DNA of 64,000 bases from an uncultured Opitutia bacterium (GTDB taxonomy: Bacteria > Verrucomicrobiota > Verrucomicrobiia > Opitutales > UBA953): NCBI GenBank assembly GCA_903855995.1, contig CAIOAN010000002.1, forward strand, positions 62,001-126,000, given 5' to 3'. A program made the position numbers and the translations under genes. Below the pieces are notes generated by a model. That model ran no database searches. It had not been told where the DNA came from and saw only the letters and a list, made by a program, of their open reading frames with translations. Of the stretch, positions 1-9,589 are shown in pieces; within the stretch, counting starts at the first letter, position 1, and each line of letters starts with the position of its first letter.

Positions 1-345
1 GCCGGTGATATGTTCACCGAGGCTCTACCGACGGGCTACGACGTCCACCTGTTCTCCAACGTCCTCCATGACTGGGACACCGATAAGGTCCGCTTCCTGC
101 TCGCCGCTTCCGCCAAGGCCTTGCCCAAGGGCGGCCTACTCATCGTCCACGACGCCCACCTCAACGACGCCAAGACCGGGCCCGCCCCCGTCGCCGCCTA
201 CTCTGCCCTGCTGATGAGTGTCACCGAAGGCCGTTGCTATGGCACTGGCGAGATGCGCGAGCTCCTGACCGAAGCCGGCTTCAACGACATCCGCCATCAG
301 GACACTGCCTGCGATCGTAGTATTGTCACAGCCGTCCGGAATTAA
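1..345 (+). CDS. SAM-dependent O-methyltransferase, C-terminal part
   Basis: The gene enters from the left edge in frame 1, so its N-terminal dimerisation domain is outside the window. What is left is the end of the Rossmann-type catalytic domain of the plant-O-methyltransferase/hydroxyneurosporene-methyltransferase family: the window opens inside a GD-x-F motif, followed by LFSNVLHDWD, where the HDW segment is the family's usual catalytic-base region, then KALPKGGLLIVHD. The substrate cannot be told from this fragment. The stop codon is 3 bp before the next gene, so the two are probably co-transcribed. The family call is from visible motifs; function beyond methyl transfer is not claimed. 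Confidence 0.8.
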   Translation, partial: AGDMFTEALPTGYDVHLFSNVLHDWDTDKVRFLLAASAKALPKGGLLIVHDAHLNDAKTGPAPVAAYSALLMSVTEGRCYGTGEMRELLTEAGFNDIRHQDTACDRSIVTAVRN

Positions 346-348
346 CGG

Positions 349-2040
349 ATGAAAGTCCCGTCCTTGATCCTGTGGCTATCTGCAGGGATCTTCGCCCACG
401 CCGAGACTCAGCCGTATGAGTTCTGGAAGTCGCGCGAGGTGGCCTTTAATGAGCTCATCTTTTCACGCACACCCGGGACCCACCTCCCCTTGGCCGCGAG
501 CCTCGAGCCCAACGCTTTCAAGCTCCCATCCTATGCGGGGGGCGCACCCAGCGGAGAAGGCATCTGCGTCCTGGGCTTCCTCCTGTCGGCAGACCTCAGC
601 GGCGATGCGCGCGTCAAACCCTTGCTTGCCTCCGCCTTACGGTGGAGCTCACCCGAAGGCATCCCCAGCAATAACATCGGCGGCAAAGCGACCACCAGTT
701 ATTGGTATGAACTCCTTCCCGCCGTCCTACTCACCCAGCTCGCCATGCGGCATCCAGAGTCGACCGAGATGGACGCCAACCTCACCCGCATGGCCGACCG
801 CTATGCGGTAATCATCCGCGAACTCGGAGGCCCTCGGGCAGAATTCAATCAAACGAGCTACATCACTCACGGGCCGAAAAAGGGCCCGGTGATCAACGGA
901 CGATGGACCGAGCCCGATGCCGCCGCCGCTATGGCCTACGTGTGCTACGCTGCCTGGCTTCGGCATCAGCAGCCTGCGCACCTAGAGGCGGCCCGCTGGG
1001 CCATGGATGCGCTTGAGCGGCGCACCCTTACCGACGGAAATCCGCTCTACGAGTTTAGCCTATACTGCGCCCCCGCCCTCGCCGCCCGCATGAACCGTGA
1101 ACAAGGCACGCACTATGATGTTCGTAAATTACTGGACTGGTGCCTGAGCAAGAACGACGGATCGAATAGCACCCGACGCTGGTGGGGCCGCATCGACCAT
1201 GACTTCAATGGGCTCGCGGCCACAGGACTCTGCGGCTCGACGCGAGACGGCGACGCCTACGCTTTCGCGATGAACACTTTTATCGCAGCCTCGATGATCG
1301 CGCCGCTGGCCGCCGAAGACCCAAGCTTCGCACCGGAAATCGGCCGCTGGCTCAGCCAAGTCACCCGCAGCGCCCGTAACTTCTTCCCCGATGAAGTATC
1401 TGCCACCCAACAATCGGGCCCAGAGCATCGCGGCACACGCTTGGCGGCCATTCCCTACGAAGGCCTGCGTGAAAAAAAGCGCCTGAACACCGCTGTCAGC
1501 GAAATCTCCGCCGGCCACTGGCGCGCCGAACTGCCCTCCGGGGCCGGCGACTTCCAATGGCGGGCGGAAATCAAACCTGCGGAGGGCCAAAGCCTTCGCG
1601 TGCGTGTATTGAACAGCGGTGACCAGCAAATCTATCTGGGGAACTATCGCCTCAAAGCCGGACAGACCACCCTGGGCGGGCTGCTTCGTGCCACCCAGAC
1701 TCCGCTCCGACTTGAATTCACGATGGAAGCTAAACCTGTCAGCCTGACTAAGCTCCGCGTTGAAAATCACCCCGGCACCGGCCCTTGGCTCACGGGTGAT
1801 CCAGTTTTCTATAGCTGGGGTCCGACGACAGATTTGGCAATTTACGGCGGTGCCTACATTGGAAGCTTCACCTCCCTGCTGGCCCCCTCCAAGAACCCGA
1901 ACCTCCAAGTCTTCGACGTAGGCATTACCGACCATCTCGGACATGACTCTCGCCCGAAGCTGCTATTCGTGAATAACAGTGAAAGTGAAATCACCCACGA
2001 AGGCCTGAAAATCCCGGCTCACGCGACGCTCCTCCGCTGA
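349..2040 (+). CDS. Secreted protein of unknown function (possible helical-toroid fold)
   Basis: This 563-residue protein starts with a signal peptide (cleavage near AHA-ET, residues 18-20). Residues about 60-340 are rich in helices with repeated Trp/Tyr/Gly-containing turns such as YWYELLP, WWGRIDHDFNG and ATGLCGS, the look of (alpha/alpha) toroid proteins that include many polysaccharide lyases and hydrolases. Residues about 370-563 look beta-rich. I see no catalytic signature that names a family. It starts 3 bp after the methyltransferase and is followed by three more exported proteins on the same strand, so a role in breakdown of an external substrate is plausible, but only from context. 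Confidence 0.6.
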   Translation: MKVPSLILWLSAGIFAHAETQPYEFWKSREVAFNELIFSRTPGTHLPLAASLEPNAFKLPSYAGGAPSGEGICVLGFLLSADLSGDARVKPLLASALRWSSPEGIPSNNIGGKATTSYWYELLPAVLLTQLAMRHPESTEMDANLTRMADRYAVIIRELGGPRAEFNQTSYITHGPKKGPVINGRWTEPDAAAAMAYVCYAAWLRHQQPAHLEAARWAMDALERRTLTDGNPLYEFSLYCAPALAARMNREQGTHYDVRKLLDWCLSKNDGSNSTRRWWGRIDHDFNGLAATGLCGSTRDGDAYAFAMNTFIAASMIAPLAAEDPSFAPEIGRWLSQVTRSARNFFPDEVSATQQSGPEHRGTRLAAIPYEGLREKKRLNTAVSEISAGHWRAELPSGAGDFQWRAEIKPAEGQSLRVRVLNSGDQQIYLGNYRLKAGQTTLGGLLRATQTPLRLEFTMEAKPVSLTKLRVENHPGTGPWLTGDPVFYSWGPTTDLAIYGGAYIGSFTSLLAPSKNPNLQVFDVGITDHLGHDSRPKLLFVNNSESEITHEGLKIPAHATLLR

Positions 2041-2080
2041 TTCCACTCGCCTCCCCTCCGCACGCCTCTCTTTTAAAACC

Positions 2081-2524
2081 ATGCGCACCCTGCTCCTCGC
2101 CCTGCTCGCCGTCATCACCTGCTCGGCGGCCGACAACCCTGAACTCGCCCACATCACCGCCGCTGACGACGCCCGCGTCGCCGCGATGAAGACCCGCGAC
2201 GGCGCCAAGCTCTCCGCTTATCTCTCCGACGACCTTCACTACGCCCACTCGAACGCGCTGGTGGACACGAAAGCCTCGTTCCTCGATCTGATTGTCAGCG
2301 GCAAGGCCAAGTACCAAAAACTCGACTACGTGAAGCGGGAATTCACGTTCCCAGCTCCGGGCATGGCCACCATGACCGGCTTCTTCGACGTGAAGGCCGT
2401 TATCAACGAGGCCACCACCGAGGCGCAGATCTGCTTCCTCGGTGTCTGGCGCCAGGAGAAGGGCGAATGGAAGCTCCTCGCTTGGCAGACCTGCAAGGTC
2501 CCGCCCACGATTCCAGCCAAGTAA
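2081..2524 (+). CDS. Secreted DUF4440/SnoaL-like (NTF2-fold) protein
   Basis: A 147-residue protein with a short signal peptide (MRTLLLALLAVITCSA). The mature part has the pattern of DUF4440/SnoaL-like NTF2-fold domains: an opening helix with ARVAAMKTRDGAKLSAYLSDDL, the HYAHSNALVDTKASFLDLI segment, and closing strands with GVWRQEKGEWKLLAWQT. These cone-shaped folds bind small ligands, and many members have no known enzyme activity. It lies 40 bp after the unknown secreted protein and 46 bp before an esterase, in a run of exported proteins on one strand. The family call is moderately sure; no substrate is implied. Confidence 0.7.
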   Translation: MRTLLLALLAVITCSAADNPELAHITAADDARVAAMKTRDGAKLSAYLSDDLHYAHSNALVDTKASFLDLIVSGKAKYQKLDYVKREFTFPAPGMATMTGFFDVKAVINEATTEAQICFLGVWRQEKGEWKLLAWQTCKVPPTIPAK

Positions 2525-2570
2525 GGTTTTACTCGCAACCGCAGGCGGTTCTGGCTGTCTCAAAGGCAGC

Positions 2571-3587
2571 ATGAACCCCCTGCTCGCTTCCGTCGTCGCC
2601 CTTGCCTTGGGCGCCGCTTCCCTGCTCGCCGCCGACACCCCGGCCAAGCCCAAAGCCGAGACGCCGAAGGCACCCGTTCGCTTCCAGAACGACGGCAACC
2701 CGGAACATCTCAAGTCGCCGCTGGCAATCCAACCCGACGAGAACGTCGCCTACGGCCCGCACCGCATGCAGGTGATGTATTTCTGGCGCGCGAAGTCCGA
2801 TAAGCCCACCCCGCTGCTCTTCTACATCCACGGTGGCGGCTGGACCAATGGCGACCGCTCGTCCGTCAACGGTATGCTTAAGGAAGCCCTCGCGGCCGGC
2901 ATCTCCGTCGTCTCCGTCGAATACCGTTATATCAAGGATGCGACCGAAGACAAAGTCGTCCCCCCGGTGAAAGGACCGATGTTGGATTGCGCCCGTGCGC
3001 TGCAGTTCTGCCGCAGCAAGGCCAAGGAGTGGAATCTCGATAAGACCAAGGTCGGCGCGGCCGGTGGTTCCGCCGGCGCGTGCACGAGCCTCTGGCTCGC
3101 CTTCCATGACGACCTGGCCGACCCGAAGAGCGAAGATCCCATCGCCCGCGAGTCCACCCGACTGACCTGCGCCGCCGTCCAGGTTCCGCAGACTTCCCTC
3201 GATCCGCACCAGATGCGCGAATGGACGCCGAACAGCAGCTATGGCGCCCACGCTTTCGGCATCACTGGCGATGCCAAGAAGAAGATCTCCACCTTCCAGG
3301 CCTTCTACGACGCTCGCGAAAAGATCATGCCTTGGATCAAGGAATACTCGCCTTACGAACTCGTCACCCGCGACGACCCGCCCGTAGGTCTGTTCTTCGG
3401 CACGGTCCCGAATCTCGGCAAGGATGAGAAGGACGCCACCCACACGGCGAATTTCGGCGTGAAGCTCAAGGAGCACTGCGATGAGCTCAAGGCCCCGTGC
3501 GAACTCATCTACCCCGGCGCACCCAACGTCGTGCACGCCAACCCGAACGATTTCATCAAGGCTTACCTCCTGCCCTCCGCCAAATGA
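2571..3587 (+). CDS. Secreted alpha/beta-hydrolase (esterase/lipase type)
   Basis: A 338-residue exported hydrolase. The ATG at 2571 is chosen because it begins a clean signal peptide (MNPLLASVVALALGAASLLA); the open frame extends further upstream only across the end of the preceding gene. FYIHGGGWTNGDR is the oxyanion-hole HGGGW block, and GAAGGSAGA holds the nucleophile serine in a G-x-S-x-G elbow. It resembles carboxylesterases of the BD-FAE/acetylxylan-esterase type. Its stop overlaps the start of the next hydrolase (ATGA at 3584-3587), showing translational coupling. Deacylation of a polysaccharide is likely from context; the acyl group removed is unknown. Confidence 0.8.
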   Translation: MNPLLASVVALALGAASLLAADTPAKPKAETPKAPVRFQNDGNPEHLKSPLAIQPDENVAYGPHRMQVMYFWRAKSDKPTPLLFYIHGGGWTNGDRSSVNGMLKEALAAGISVVSVEYRYIKDATEDKVVPPVKGPMLDCARALQFCRSKAKEWNLDKTKVGAAGGSAGACTSLWLAFHDDLADPKSEDPIARESTRLTCAAVQVPQTSLDPHQMREWTPNSSYGAHAFGITGDAKKKISTFQAFYDAREKIMPWIKEYSPYELVTRDDPPVGLFFGTVPNLGKDEKDATHTANFGVKLKEHCDELKAPCELIYPGAPNVVHANPNDFIKAYLLPSAK

Positions 3588-4636
3588 AGCCCGTCGTCTG
3601 CCTGCTCTCTTGTGTGACGCTCGTCGCGGCTGAACCCGCGAAGCGACCCACCGCGGGCGAGATGAAGGCAGCGGCGCTCAAGATGGCGGTCGACGTGACC
3701 AGCACCAAGGACGGCACCCCGCAGAAAGTCGTCTACTACCAGCCGGACGCGGCGGCTAGGAATCTCCCGGGACCGGCCGTGCCTCTGCTGGTCTTTCTGC
3801 ACAGCTGGAGCGGAAGCATCGAACAAGGTCCGATCCTCGTCGGACTGGCCAAGCAAAGGGGCTGGGTCTTCGCCGCCCCCGATTTCCGCGGCATCAACAA
3901 CCACCCCGAAGCCTGCGCCTCCGACCTCGCCTCTCAGGATATCGTCGACGCGGTGGAATATGCCAAGAGCCACGCCCGCATCGACCCCGACCGCATCTAT
4001 CTCGTCGGCGGTTCCGGCGGCGGCCACATGTCTCTCGTCATGGCGGAGCGCACCCCGCAGCTCTGGGCCGGCGTGAGCGCCTGGGTGCCGATTTCCGACC
4101 TGACCGCATGGCACGCCGAAAGCACGACTCGTAAGAACAATTACGCCAAGATGATGGAGCAGTGCTGCGGCGGAAAACCAGGCCCAGCGACCGAAGCCGA
4201 GTATCGTCACCGCTCCCCTCTCTTTCACCTTGCCGCCGCCAAAGGCCTGCCGCTCGACATCAACACCGGCATCCACGACGGACACACGGGCTCCGTGCCC
4301 GTCAGCCAATCGCTCCACGCCTTCAATGTCGTGGCCGCCGCGAACGGACTACCGGAGCGCCAGCTCGCCGAAGCCGACATCGACATCATCACGCGCGATC
4401 AAAAAATCCCCGCGTCCCTCGCCGCGGAGAAACAGGACGACCCCGAGCGACACAAAGCCGTGCTCTTCCGCCGTATCGCCGGCTCCGTCCGCGTGACAGT
4501 CTTCGAAGGCGGCCACGATTCCGAACCGTCGGCGGCGCTCGACTGGCTCGCCCGCCAGCACAAGGGACAGCCGGCCGACTTCAGCCTGGGCCAGCCGCCC
4601 AAGGATGCGCCCAGCTCGTTCCCGCTGTCGAAGTAA
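3584..4636 (+). CDS. Secreted alpha/beta-hydrolase (prolyl-oligopeptidase/esterase-like)
   Basis: A 350-residue protein whose ATG at 3584 overlaps the TGA of the upstream hydrolase by four bases. It has a signal peptide (MKPVVCLLSCVTLVAA) and an alpha/beta-hydrolase core: PLLVFLHSWSGS for the oxyanion region and LVGGSGGGHM for the nucleophile elbow (G-G-S-G-G). A conserved acid and a late histidine (EGGHDSEPSA) are in place. The FAAPDFRG and IDPDRIYLVGGSGG segments match prolyl-oligopeptidase-like esterases of environmental bacteria. Being translationally coupled to another esterase suggests that both act on the same external substrate. Confidence 0.75.
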   Translation: MKPVVCLLSCVTLVAAEPAKRPTAGEMKAAALKMAVDVTSTKDGTPQKVVYYQPDAAARNLPGPAVPLLVFLHSWSGSIEQGPILVGLAKQRGWVFAAPDFRGINNHPEACASDLASQDIVDAVEYAKSHARIDPDRIYLVGGSGGGHMSLVMAERTPQLWAGVSAWVPISDLTAWHAESTTRKNNYAKMMEQCCGGKPGPATEAEYRHRSPLFHLAAAKGLPLDINTGIHDGHTGSVPVSQSLHAFNVVAAANGLPERQLAEADIDIITRDQKIPASLAAEKQDDPERHKAVLFRRIAGSVRVTVFEGGHDSEPSAALDWLARQHKGQPADFSLGQPPKDAPSSFPLSK

Positions 4637-4773
4637 TCCGCGGGGCGTCGGGACGGCCCGTCGCCTCCTGACGCAATCCCCCTACGGCCCGTCGCAATCA
4701 CCCGCTGAGCGCGGCCCGGCTGGGTTTGTCTGATTGATAATATAAACCGGCGTGGAAGAATGCCCATTCCCCC

Positions 4774-7644
4774 ATGCGTTTCCTTGCCTCCCTGATCCTG
4801 GCCTGCTTCGCGCTCTGCGCGAGCGCCGCCGAGCCGGCGACATTCTCGAAAGAGAACTTCACGATTTTCGAGGAAGCCGGCCGCTACGGTGGCTGGCCCG
4901 CCAATCACGGCCTCTGGCAGTGGGGCGACGAACTGGTCGCAGGCTTCGAAGTGGCCTGGTATAAACACCCGATCAACGACCACGCCGTCGACCGGTCCAA
5001 ACCGTTCGAAAACCGGCAGGCCCGCAGCCTCGACGGCGGCAAGACCTGGAAAATGGAACACGACCTACCCTTCACCTGGCCCGGCAAGGAGAAGCCTGTT
5101 CAGCCGCTCACGACGGCACTCGATTTCACCGCGCCAGATTTTGCGCTCATGTTTCGGTTCGGCGGACTGCATCTCGGACCCTCCTGGTTCTACACCACGA
5201 ACGACCGCTGCAAGACCTGGCAGGGGCCTTATCAGTTCAACGTCAAAGGTATCGAAAAAATCTGCACGCGCACCGACCTCATCGTGCTCGGTCCGCACGA
5301 CTGCCTCATGTTCGGCAGCGCCGCGAAATCCGACGACAAGGAAGGCCGCGTCTTCTGCGCCCGCACAACCGACGGAGGCCTCACCTGGAAACTCGTCTCG
5401 TTGGTCGGCCCCGAGCCGAAGGAAGGCTACGCCATCATGCCCTCCACCGTGCGTCTCCCGACTGGCGCCCTGATTACGACCATCCGCCAGGGCGGTGCCA
5501 AACTCAACAGCATCGCCGTCTGGCGCAGCGATGACCTCGGCCAGCATTGGAATTACCTCGGCGAAGCCACCGGTGATATTGGCGGCAACCCACCCGCCCT
5601 CGTCCGCCTGCAGGACGGGCGCCTCTGCCTCAGCTACGGCTACCGCCGCAAGCCCTTCGGCGCCCGGGCGCGCGTCAGCGCCGACGATGGCCGCACCTGG
5701 GGGCCGGAGATGATTCTCCGCGACGACGGCCTCACCGGCGACCTCGGCTACCCGCGTAGCATCGTGCGCCCCGACGGCAAGGTCCTCACAATTTATTATT
5801 TCAACGGACCGCGCGACGAAGACCGCGCGATTAAAGCGACCCTCTTCACCCCTTACGCCCCAGAGACCCCCGTCAAACCGAGCGCACCCGCCACGCCCGT
5901 GAAGGCCGCCGCCAAGCCCGCACCAGCACCCACTGGCCCTAAGTTTGTCTGGCCGACCATCGTCGACCGCGTCCGCTTCCTCCCAGCGCCTGATCGCGAG
6001 CAAGCCATGGTCGGCGGCAAGTTCACCGGCTCCAACGTCTCACCATTTGAAGGCTACGTGACGTTCGCGGAAATCAAAGAAAAGCCCGCCAAAGGTCAGT
6101 GGGGTGAACTCAAATTCGCCAACACCAAGCCCTACCGCTGGGTGCGCTACGAAGCGCCGGCTGGCTCGCACGGCAACATTGCCGAACTCGAATTCTACGC
6201 CGGGGACAATAAAATCAAAGCCGGCGGCTTCGGTTCGCCAGGCTTCCTCCGCCCCGGCATCCATTGGAAAGGTGCGTTCGACGGCAAGCCCGAGACGTGG
6301 TTCAATTCCAACAACGCCGACGGCCAGTTCGTCGGCCTCGACCTCGGCAGCCTCGCCTCCGCCTGGCAACCCGACATCTCCCCAAACGGCGGCAGCTCAG
6401 ACATGCCCGTCGAAGTGAAGATGACGAGCCGCACCCCGGGCGCCCAAATCCGTTACACCCTCGACGGGACGACGCCGGGACCGAACGACGGCCTCGCCTA
6501 CACCGTTCCATTCACCCTCACAAAGAACGCCACACTCGTCGCCGTCGCCTTCAAGGACGACCTCGCACCCAGCCCCCCCACCACGACCATCATCTGGATC
6601 GGCCCACCGGCGCAGCCACCCTCCCACTCCTTCCACGTGGGCAACAGCCTGACGGGCAATGCCAGCCGCTACACGAGCTTCATTCGCACCGCCGGCGGCG
6701 AAGATAAATTCCCCGCCTACCTCATCGGCGGCTCCCTCACCGTGAAGCTGTGGAACGAATCGCAAGGCTCCGACAAGAAGCGCTGGGATGAAACCTATGC
6801 GAAGGCTGAGCACCCGCTTGACAGCTTTACGATGCAGCCGCGCGATTTCAACGTCGACCAGGAAACCGAATACGCAACCCGCTTCATCAAGCTGATCCGC
6901 GAGAAGTCCCCCGACGTCCAACCGTGGCTCTACGCCGAATGGGTCGAAATGGAACGCGCCCGCCCGACAGATAAAGGTGAAGTTCCGAGCTATCAGATGA
7001 AGAAGACCTTCCCTGCCCTCAGCTGGCAGGAATCCATGGGTGCCATGGTGCTCTACAACGAAGAAGTGCAGCACCGCATCCTCGCCGGTTACCATGAAGG
7101 CAAGCCGGTGCGCATCATCCCCACCGCGGTGGCGCTCGGCTGGGCGCGCACGCTGGTCGACACAGGCAAGTTTCCCGACGTCGCCCCGGGCGAAGCCAAC
7201 TTCTACGCCACGTTCTTCGAAGACCACGTGCACGTGAACGCCGCCGGCTGCTACCTCGTGGCCTGCACGTGGTACGCCGCGCTCCATCGCGAATCACCCG
7301 AAGGCAAGATACTCCCCGTGGGCACCGGCCTGAACGCCGCACAAGCCCGCGTGATCCAACGGCTGGCCTGGGAGGTCGTGTGCAACTACCCCGACTGCGG
7401 CCTATTTGCGGCCGGCACCGAGCCCTGCGCCCAGCCCGTCATCTCCCGCGACGGCCAGCACCTCACCCTGAGCTCGGCGACCCCTGACGCCTTTTTCCGC
7501 TATACACTCGACGGCACCCCCCCGACGCGCTCGTCCGGTTATATTTATAACGGCCTTATCAGCGTCCAACCGGGCATCCAGCTCAAGGCCGTGGCCTACC
7601 GCAGCGGCCACGCCGACAGCGCCATCACCACGGCGGCCCGCTAG
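4774..7644 (+). CDS. Multi-domain exported protein: sialidase-like propeller + discoidin-like + SGNH hydrolase + two CHB_HEX_C-type sandwiches
   Basis: This 956-residue protein has a signal peptide (1-19). Residues about 25-355 are a BNR propeller with Asp-boxes (SLDGGKTW, TTDGGLTW, SADDGRTW). A Pro/Ala linker follows (about 360-392). Residues 393-520 look like a discoidin-type sugar-binding module (RWVRYEAPAGSHGNIAELEFY-like core). Residues 535-605 and 885-956 are small sandwiches with RYTLDGT, as at the C-terminus of chitobiases. Residues 615-850 have SGNH features: HVGNSLTG with the likely nucleophile Ser625, and D817-x-x-H820. It could remove both a terminal sugar and an ester from one polymer. 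Sialic-acid specificity is not shown; many verrucomicrobial 'sialidases' have other substrates. Confidence 0.75.
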   Translation: MRFLASLILACFALCASAAEPATFSKENFTIFEEAGRYGGWPANHGLWQWGDELVAGFEVAWYKHPINDHAVDRSKPFENRQARSLDGGKTWKMEHDLPFTWPGKEKPVQPLTTALDFTAPDFALMFRFGGLHLGPSWFYTTNDRCKTWQGPYQFNVKGIEKICTRTDLIVLGPHDCLMFGSAAKSDDKEGRVFCARTTDGGLTWKLVSLVGPEPKEGYAIMPSTVRLPTGALITTIRQGGAKLNSIAVWRSDDLGQHWNYLGEATGDIGGNPPALVRLQDGRLCLSYGYRRKPFGARARVSADDGRTWGPEMILRDDGLTGDLGYPRSIVRPDGKVLTIYYFNGPRDEDRAIKATLFTPYAPETPVKPSAPATPVKAAAKPAPAPTGPKFVWPTIVDRVRFLPAPDREQAMVGGKFTGSNVSPFEGYVTFAEIKEKPAKGQWGELKFANTKPYRWVRYEAPAGSHGNIAELEFYAGDNKIKAGGFGSPGFLRPGIHWKGAFDGKPETWFNSNNADGQFVGLDLGSLASAWQPDISPNGGSSDMPVEVKMTSRTPGAQIRYTLDGTTPGPNDGLAYTVPFTLTKNATLVAVAFKDDLAPSPPTTTIIWIGPPAQPPSHSFHVGNSLTGNASRYTSFIRTAGGEDKFPAYLIGGSLTVKLWNESQGSDKKRWDETYAKAEHPLDSFTMQPRDFNVDQETEYATRFIKLIREKSPDVQPWLYAEWVEMERARPTDKGEVPSYQMKKTFPALSWQESMGAMVLYNEEVQHRILAGYHEGKPVRIIPTAVALGWARTLVDTGKFPDVAPGEANFYATFFEDHVHVNAAGCYLVACTWYAALHRESPEGKILPVGTGLNAAQARVIQRLAWEVVCNYPDCGLFAAGTEPCAQPVISRDGQHLTLSSATPDAFFRYTLDGTPPTRSSGYIYNGLISVQPGIQLKAVAYRSGHADSAITTAAR

Positions 7645-7659
7645 GCCCTGACGAACCGA

Positions 7660-7680
7660 AGCCCCTCAGAGGGGCTTTTG
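7660..7680 (+). terminator. Rho-independent terminator after the sialidase/SGNH gene
   Basis: A perfect 7-bp stem AGCCCCT/AGGGGCT (7660-7666 and 7670-7676) with a 3-base loop, running into TTTT, 16 bp after the stop codon at 7644. It also separates the rightward gene run from the leftward tRNA-Pro. Confidence 0.85.
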
Positions 7681-7693
7681 CTTCGTTTTCCTC

Positions 7694-7770
<77 letters not shown>

Positions 7771-7870
7771 AGAGAGGAAAGATTGGGTTAAGCCCCAGCC
7801 CGGCAGGGTTGTCAATCCGACAAAGCCAGCCCCTTGGTTTCTGGACTTATCCTAAGCTTAACCCTAGTAA

Positions 7871-9400
7871 ATGCAGATGAGCCGACACCCCTGGATGCTG
7901 CTATGCCTGCTTTATTCCGGACTCTTCGCCGAGTCCCGTCCGAACATCGTCTTCATCCTCGCCGACGACCTTGGCTACGGTGAAGTCGGCTACAACGGCC
8001 AGAAGATCATCCGCACGCCGAACGTCGATCGCCTCGCCCGCGAAGGCATGATCCTCACCCGACACTATTGCGGCAATGCGGTCTGCTCCCCTTCGCGCAC
8101 GGTACTGATGACCGGACGCAACCCCGGCCACGCCACGACCCGCGACAACATCGACGTCGGCAACCAAGAACAGTTCCCCCTGCCCGCCGGCATCACGACG
8201 CTTCCTGCGACACTCAAGTCAGCCGGCTATGCGACCGGGGCCTTCGGTAAATGGGGCATGGGTAGTTTCGAATCGACGGGAAGTCCGCTCAAGCAGGGCT
8301 TCGACCACTTCCTCGGCATCACGAGCCAGTGGGTCGCGCACAGCCACTACCCGCCTTTCATCCAGGACGACGGAAAGAAGATCCCGCTCGATAACGGTCC
8401 GAACGGCACACCCGGCCATGCGAACTTCCCGGCCGACGCCGACCCGAAAGATCCGAAAGCCTTCGCCCCTTATATCGGTAAGGACTTCTCGAGCGACCGC
8501 ACCATTGCCGGCGCCGAAGCCTTCATCGCCGAGAACAAAGGAAGGCCGTTCTTCCTCTACTACGCCTCGCCCCTGCCCCACGTCTCCCTCCAGGTGCCAG
8601 CCGAAGAGCTGAAGCAATACGAAGGCGTGATCACCGAAGCTGCCCCCTATATCCCGACCAAGGGAGGCTACGTGCCCAACCGCACGCCACGGGCGACCTA
8701 CGCTGCGATGATCTCGCGCCTCGACAAGGAAGTCGGTCGCATCCTCGCCGCGCTCGAGAAGGCCGGCATTGCCGATAACACGATCATCGTCTTCTCCGGC
8801 GACAACGGCGCCACGCACGACGCCGGTGGCGTCGACACGAAGTACTTTGATTCCGCCGGCGGTCTCAAGGGCCTCAAGGGCTCGCTCCATGAAGGCGGCG
8901 TGCGCGAACCCACCGTGGTCCGCTGGCCTGCCGGCATCAAGGCTGGCACGCGCTCGAACCGTATCTCCGGTTTCGAGGATTGGCTGCTGACCTTCTCCGA
9001 ACTCGCCGGCGTCAAGCTCGAGCGCACCGCCGATATCGCCAGCGAGAGCCTCGTACCCGCGCTCAAGGGCACCGATGCACCCCGCGCCGCCCCGCTCTAT
9101 CGCGAATTCCCGGGCTACGGTTCGCAACAAGCCATCTGGGACGGCAAGTGGAAGGCCATCCGCACCGACATGACCAAGAAGGTCCAAGCCAAGGCGCCCA
9201 TCGTCACCCAGCTCTACGACCTCGACGCCGACCCGAACGAGACGACCGACCTCGCCGCGAAATATCCCGAGATCGTCAAGGAACTCGAAGCGAAGATGAC
9301 CGCCGCGCGCGTCCCGAATCCGGATTTCCCGCTGATTGGCGTGGATCCGACTCCGGCCAACGCCGGCAAGGGCAAGAAGAAGGCCGCGGCGAAGAAGTAA
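7871..9400 (+). CDS. Exported type I sulfatase (arylsulfatase family)
   Basis: A 509-residue sulfatase with an N-terminal signal peptide. RPNIVFILADDLGYG supplies the metal-binding Asp pair. The signature VCSPSRTVLMTGR carries Cys72 in C-x-P-x-R, the residue that a maturase converts to formylglycine. VFSGDNGA holds the later metal ligands. The C-terminus ends in a Lys/Ala-rich tail (GKGKKKAAAKK). It hydrolyses sulfate esters, presumably on extracellular or periplasmic glycans. No maturase gene (FGE or anSME) is in the window. The gene is a single unit between tRNA-Pro and repeat-rich spacer DNA. The sulfated substrate is not determinable from sequence alone. Confidence 0.9.
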   Translation: MQMSRHPWMLLCLLYSGLFAESRPNIVFILADDLGYGEVGYNGQKIIRTPNVDRLAREGMILTRHYCGNAVCSPSRTVLMTGRNPGHATTRDNIDVGNQEQFPLPAGITTLPATLKSAGYATGAFGKWGMGSFESTGSPLKQGFDHFLGITSQWVAHSHYPPFIQDDGKKIPLDNGPNGTPGHANFPADADPKDPKAFAPYIGKDFSSDRTIAGAEAFIAENKGRPFFLYYASPLPHVSLQVPAEELKQYEGVITEAAPYIPTKGGYVPNRTPRATYAAMISRLDKEVGRILAALEKAGIADNTIIVFSGDNGATHDAGGVDTKYFDSAGGLKGLKGSLHEGGVREPTVVRWPAGIKAGTRSNRISGFEDWLLTFSELAGVKLERTADIASESLVPALKGTDAPRAAPLYREFPGYGSQQAIWDGKWKAIRTDMTKKVQAKAPIVTQLYDLDADPNETTDLAAKYPEIVKELEAKMTAARVPNPDFPLIGVDPTPANAGKGKKKAAAKK

Positions 9401-9420
9401 ACGTCAGAGATTCAAAGTTA

Positions 9421-9459
9421 CGGGTGGCAGGTGGCGGCCCCAGGTGGCCGGTGGCGGGA
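9421..9459 (+). repeat. Dispersed 39-bp G-rich repeat, copy 1
   Basis: The segment beginning CGGGTGGCAGGTGGC is repeated nearly unchanged at 12715-12753. Both copies are intergenic, on either side of the photolyase-helicase pair. It has no coding potential. Its role is unknown. Confidence 0.6.
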
Positions 9460-9504
9460 TTGTGATACGCACAAAGGGTAACCGGAGACCGGCGTGGGCC
9501 CTGA

Positions 9505-9530
9505 GGTAGGGGCGCGACTGCGTCGCGTCC
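9505..9530. repeat. GGTAGGG hairpin repeat
   Basis: GGTAGGGG followed by a perfect stem CGCGAC/GTCGCG (9513-9518 and 9522-9527) around the loop TGC. An inverted copy with the identical stem lies at 14491-14516, and one with a changed but still paired stem is at 9590-9615. It is one of a family of intergenic hairpins in this window. Confidence 0.7.
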
Positions 9531-9589
9531 GTCGGCCGGAGTCGCTGAGAATAGTTAAGTGGCACTAATTCGCACGTCACGACGCGAAC

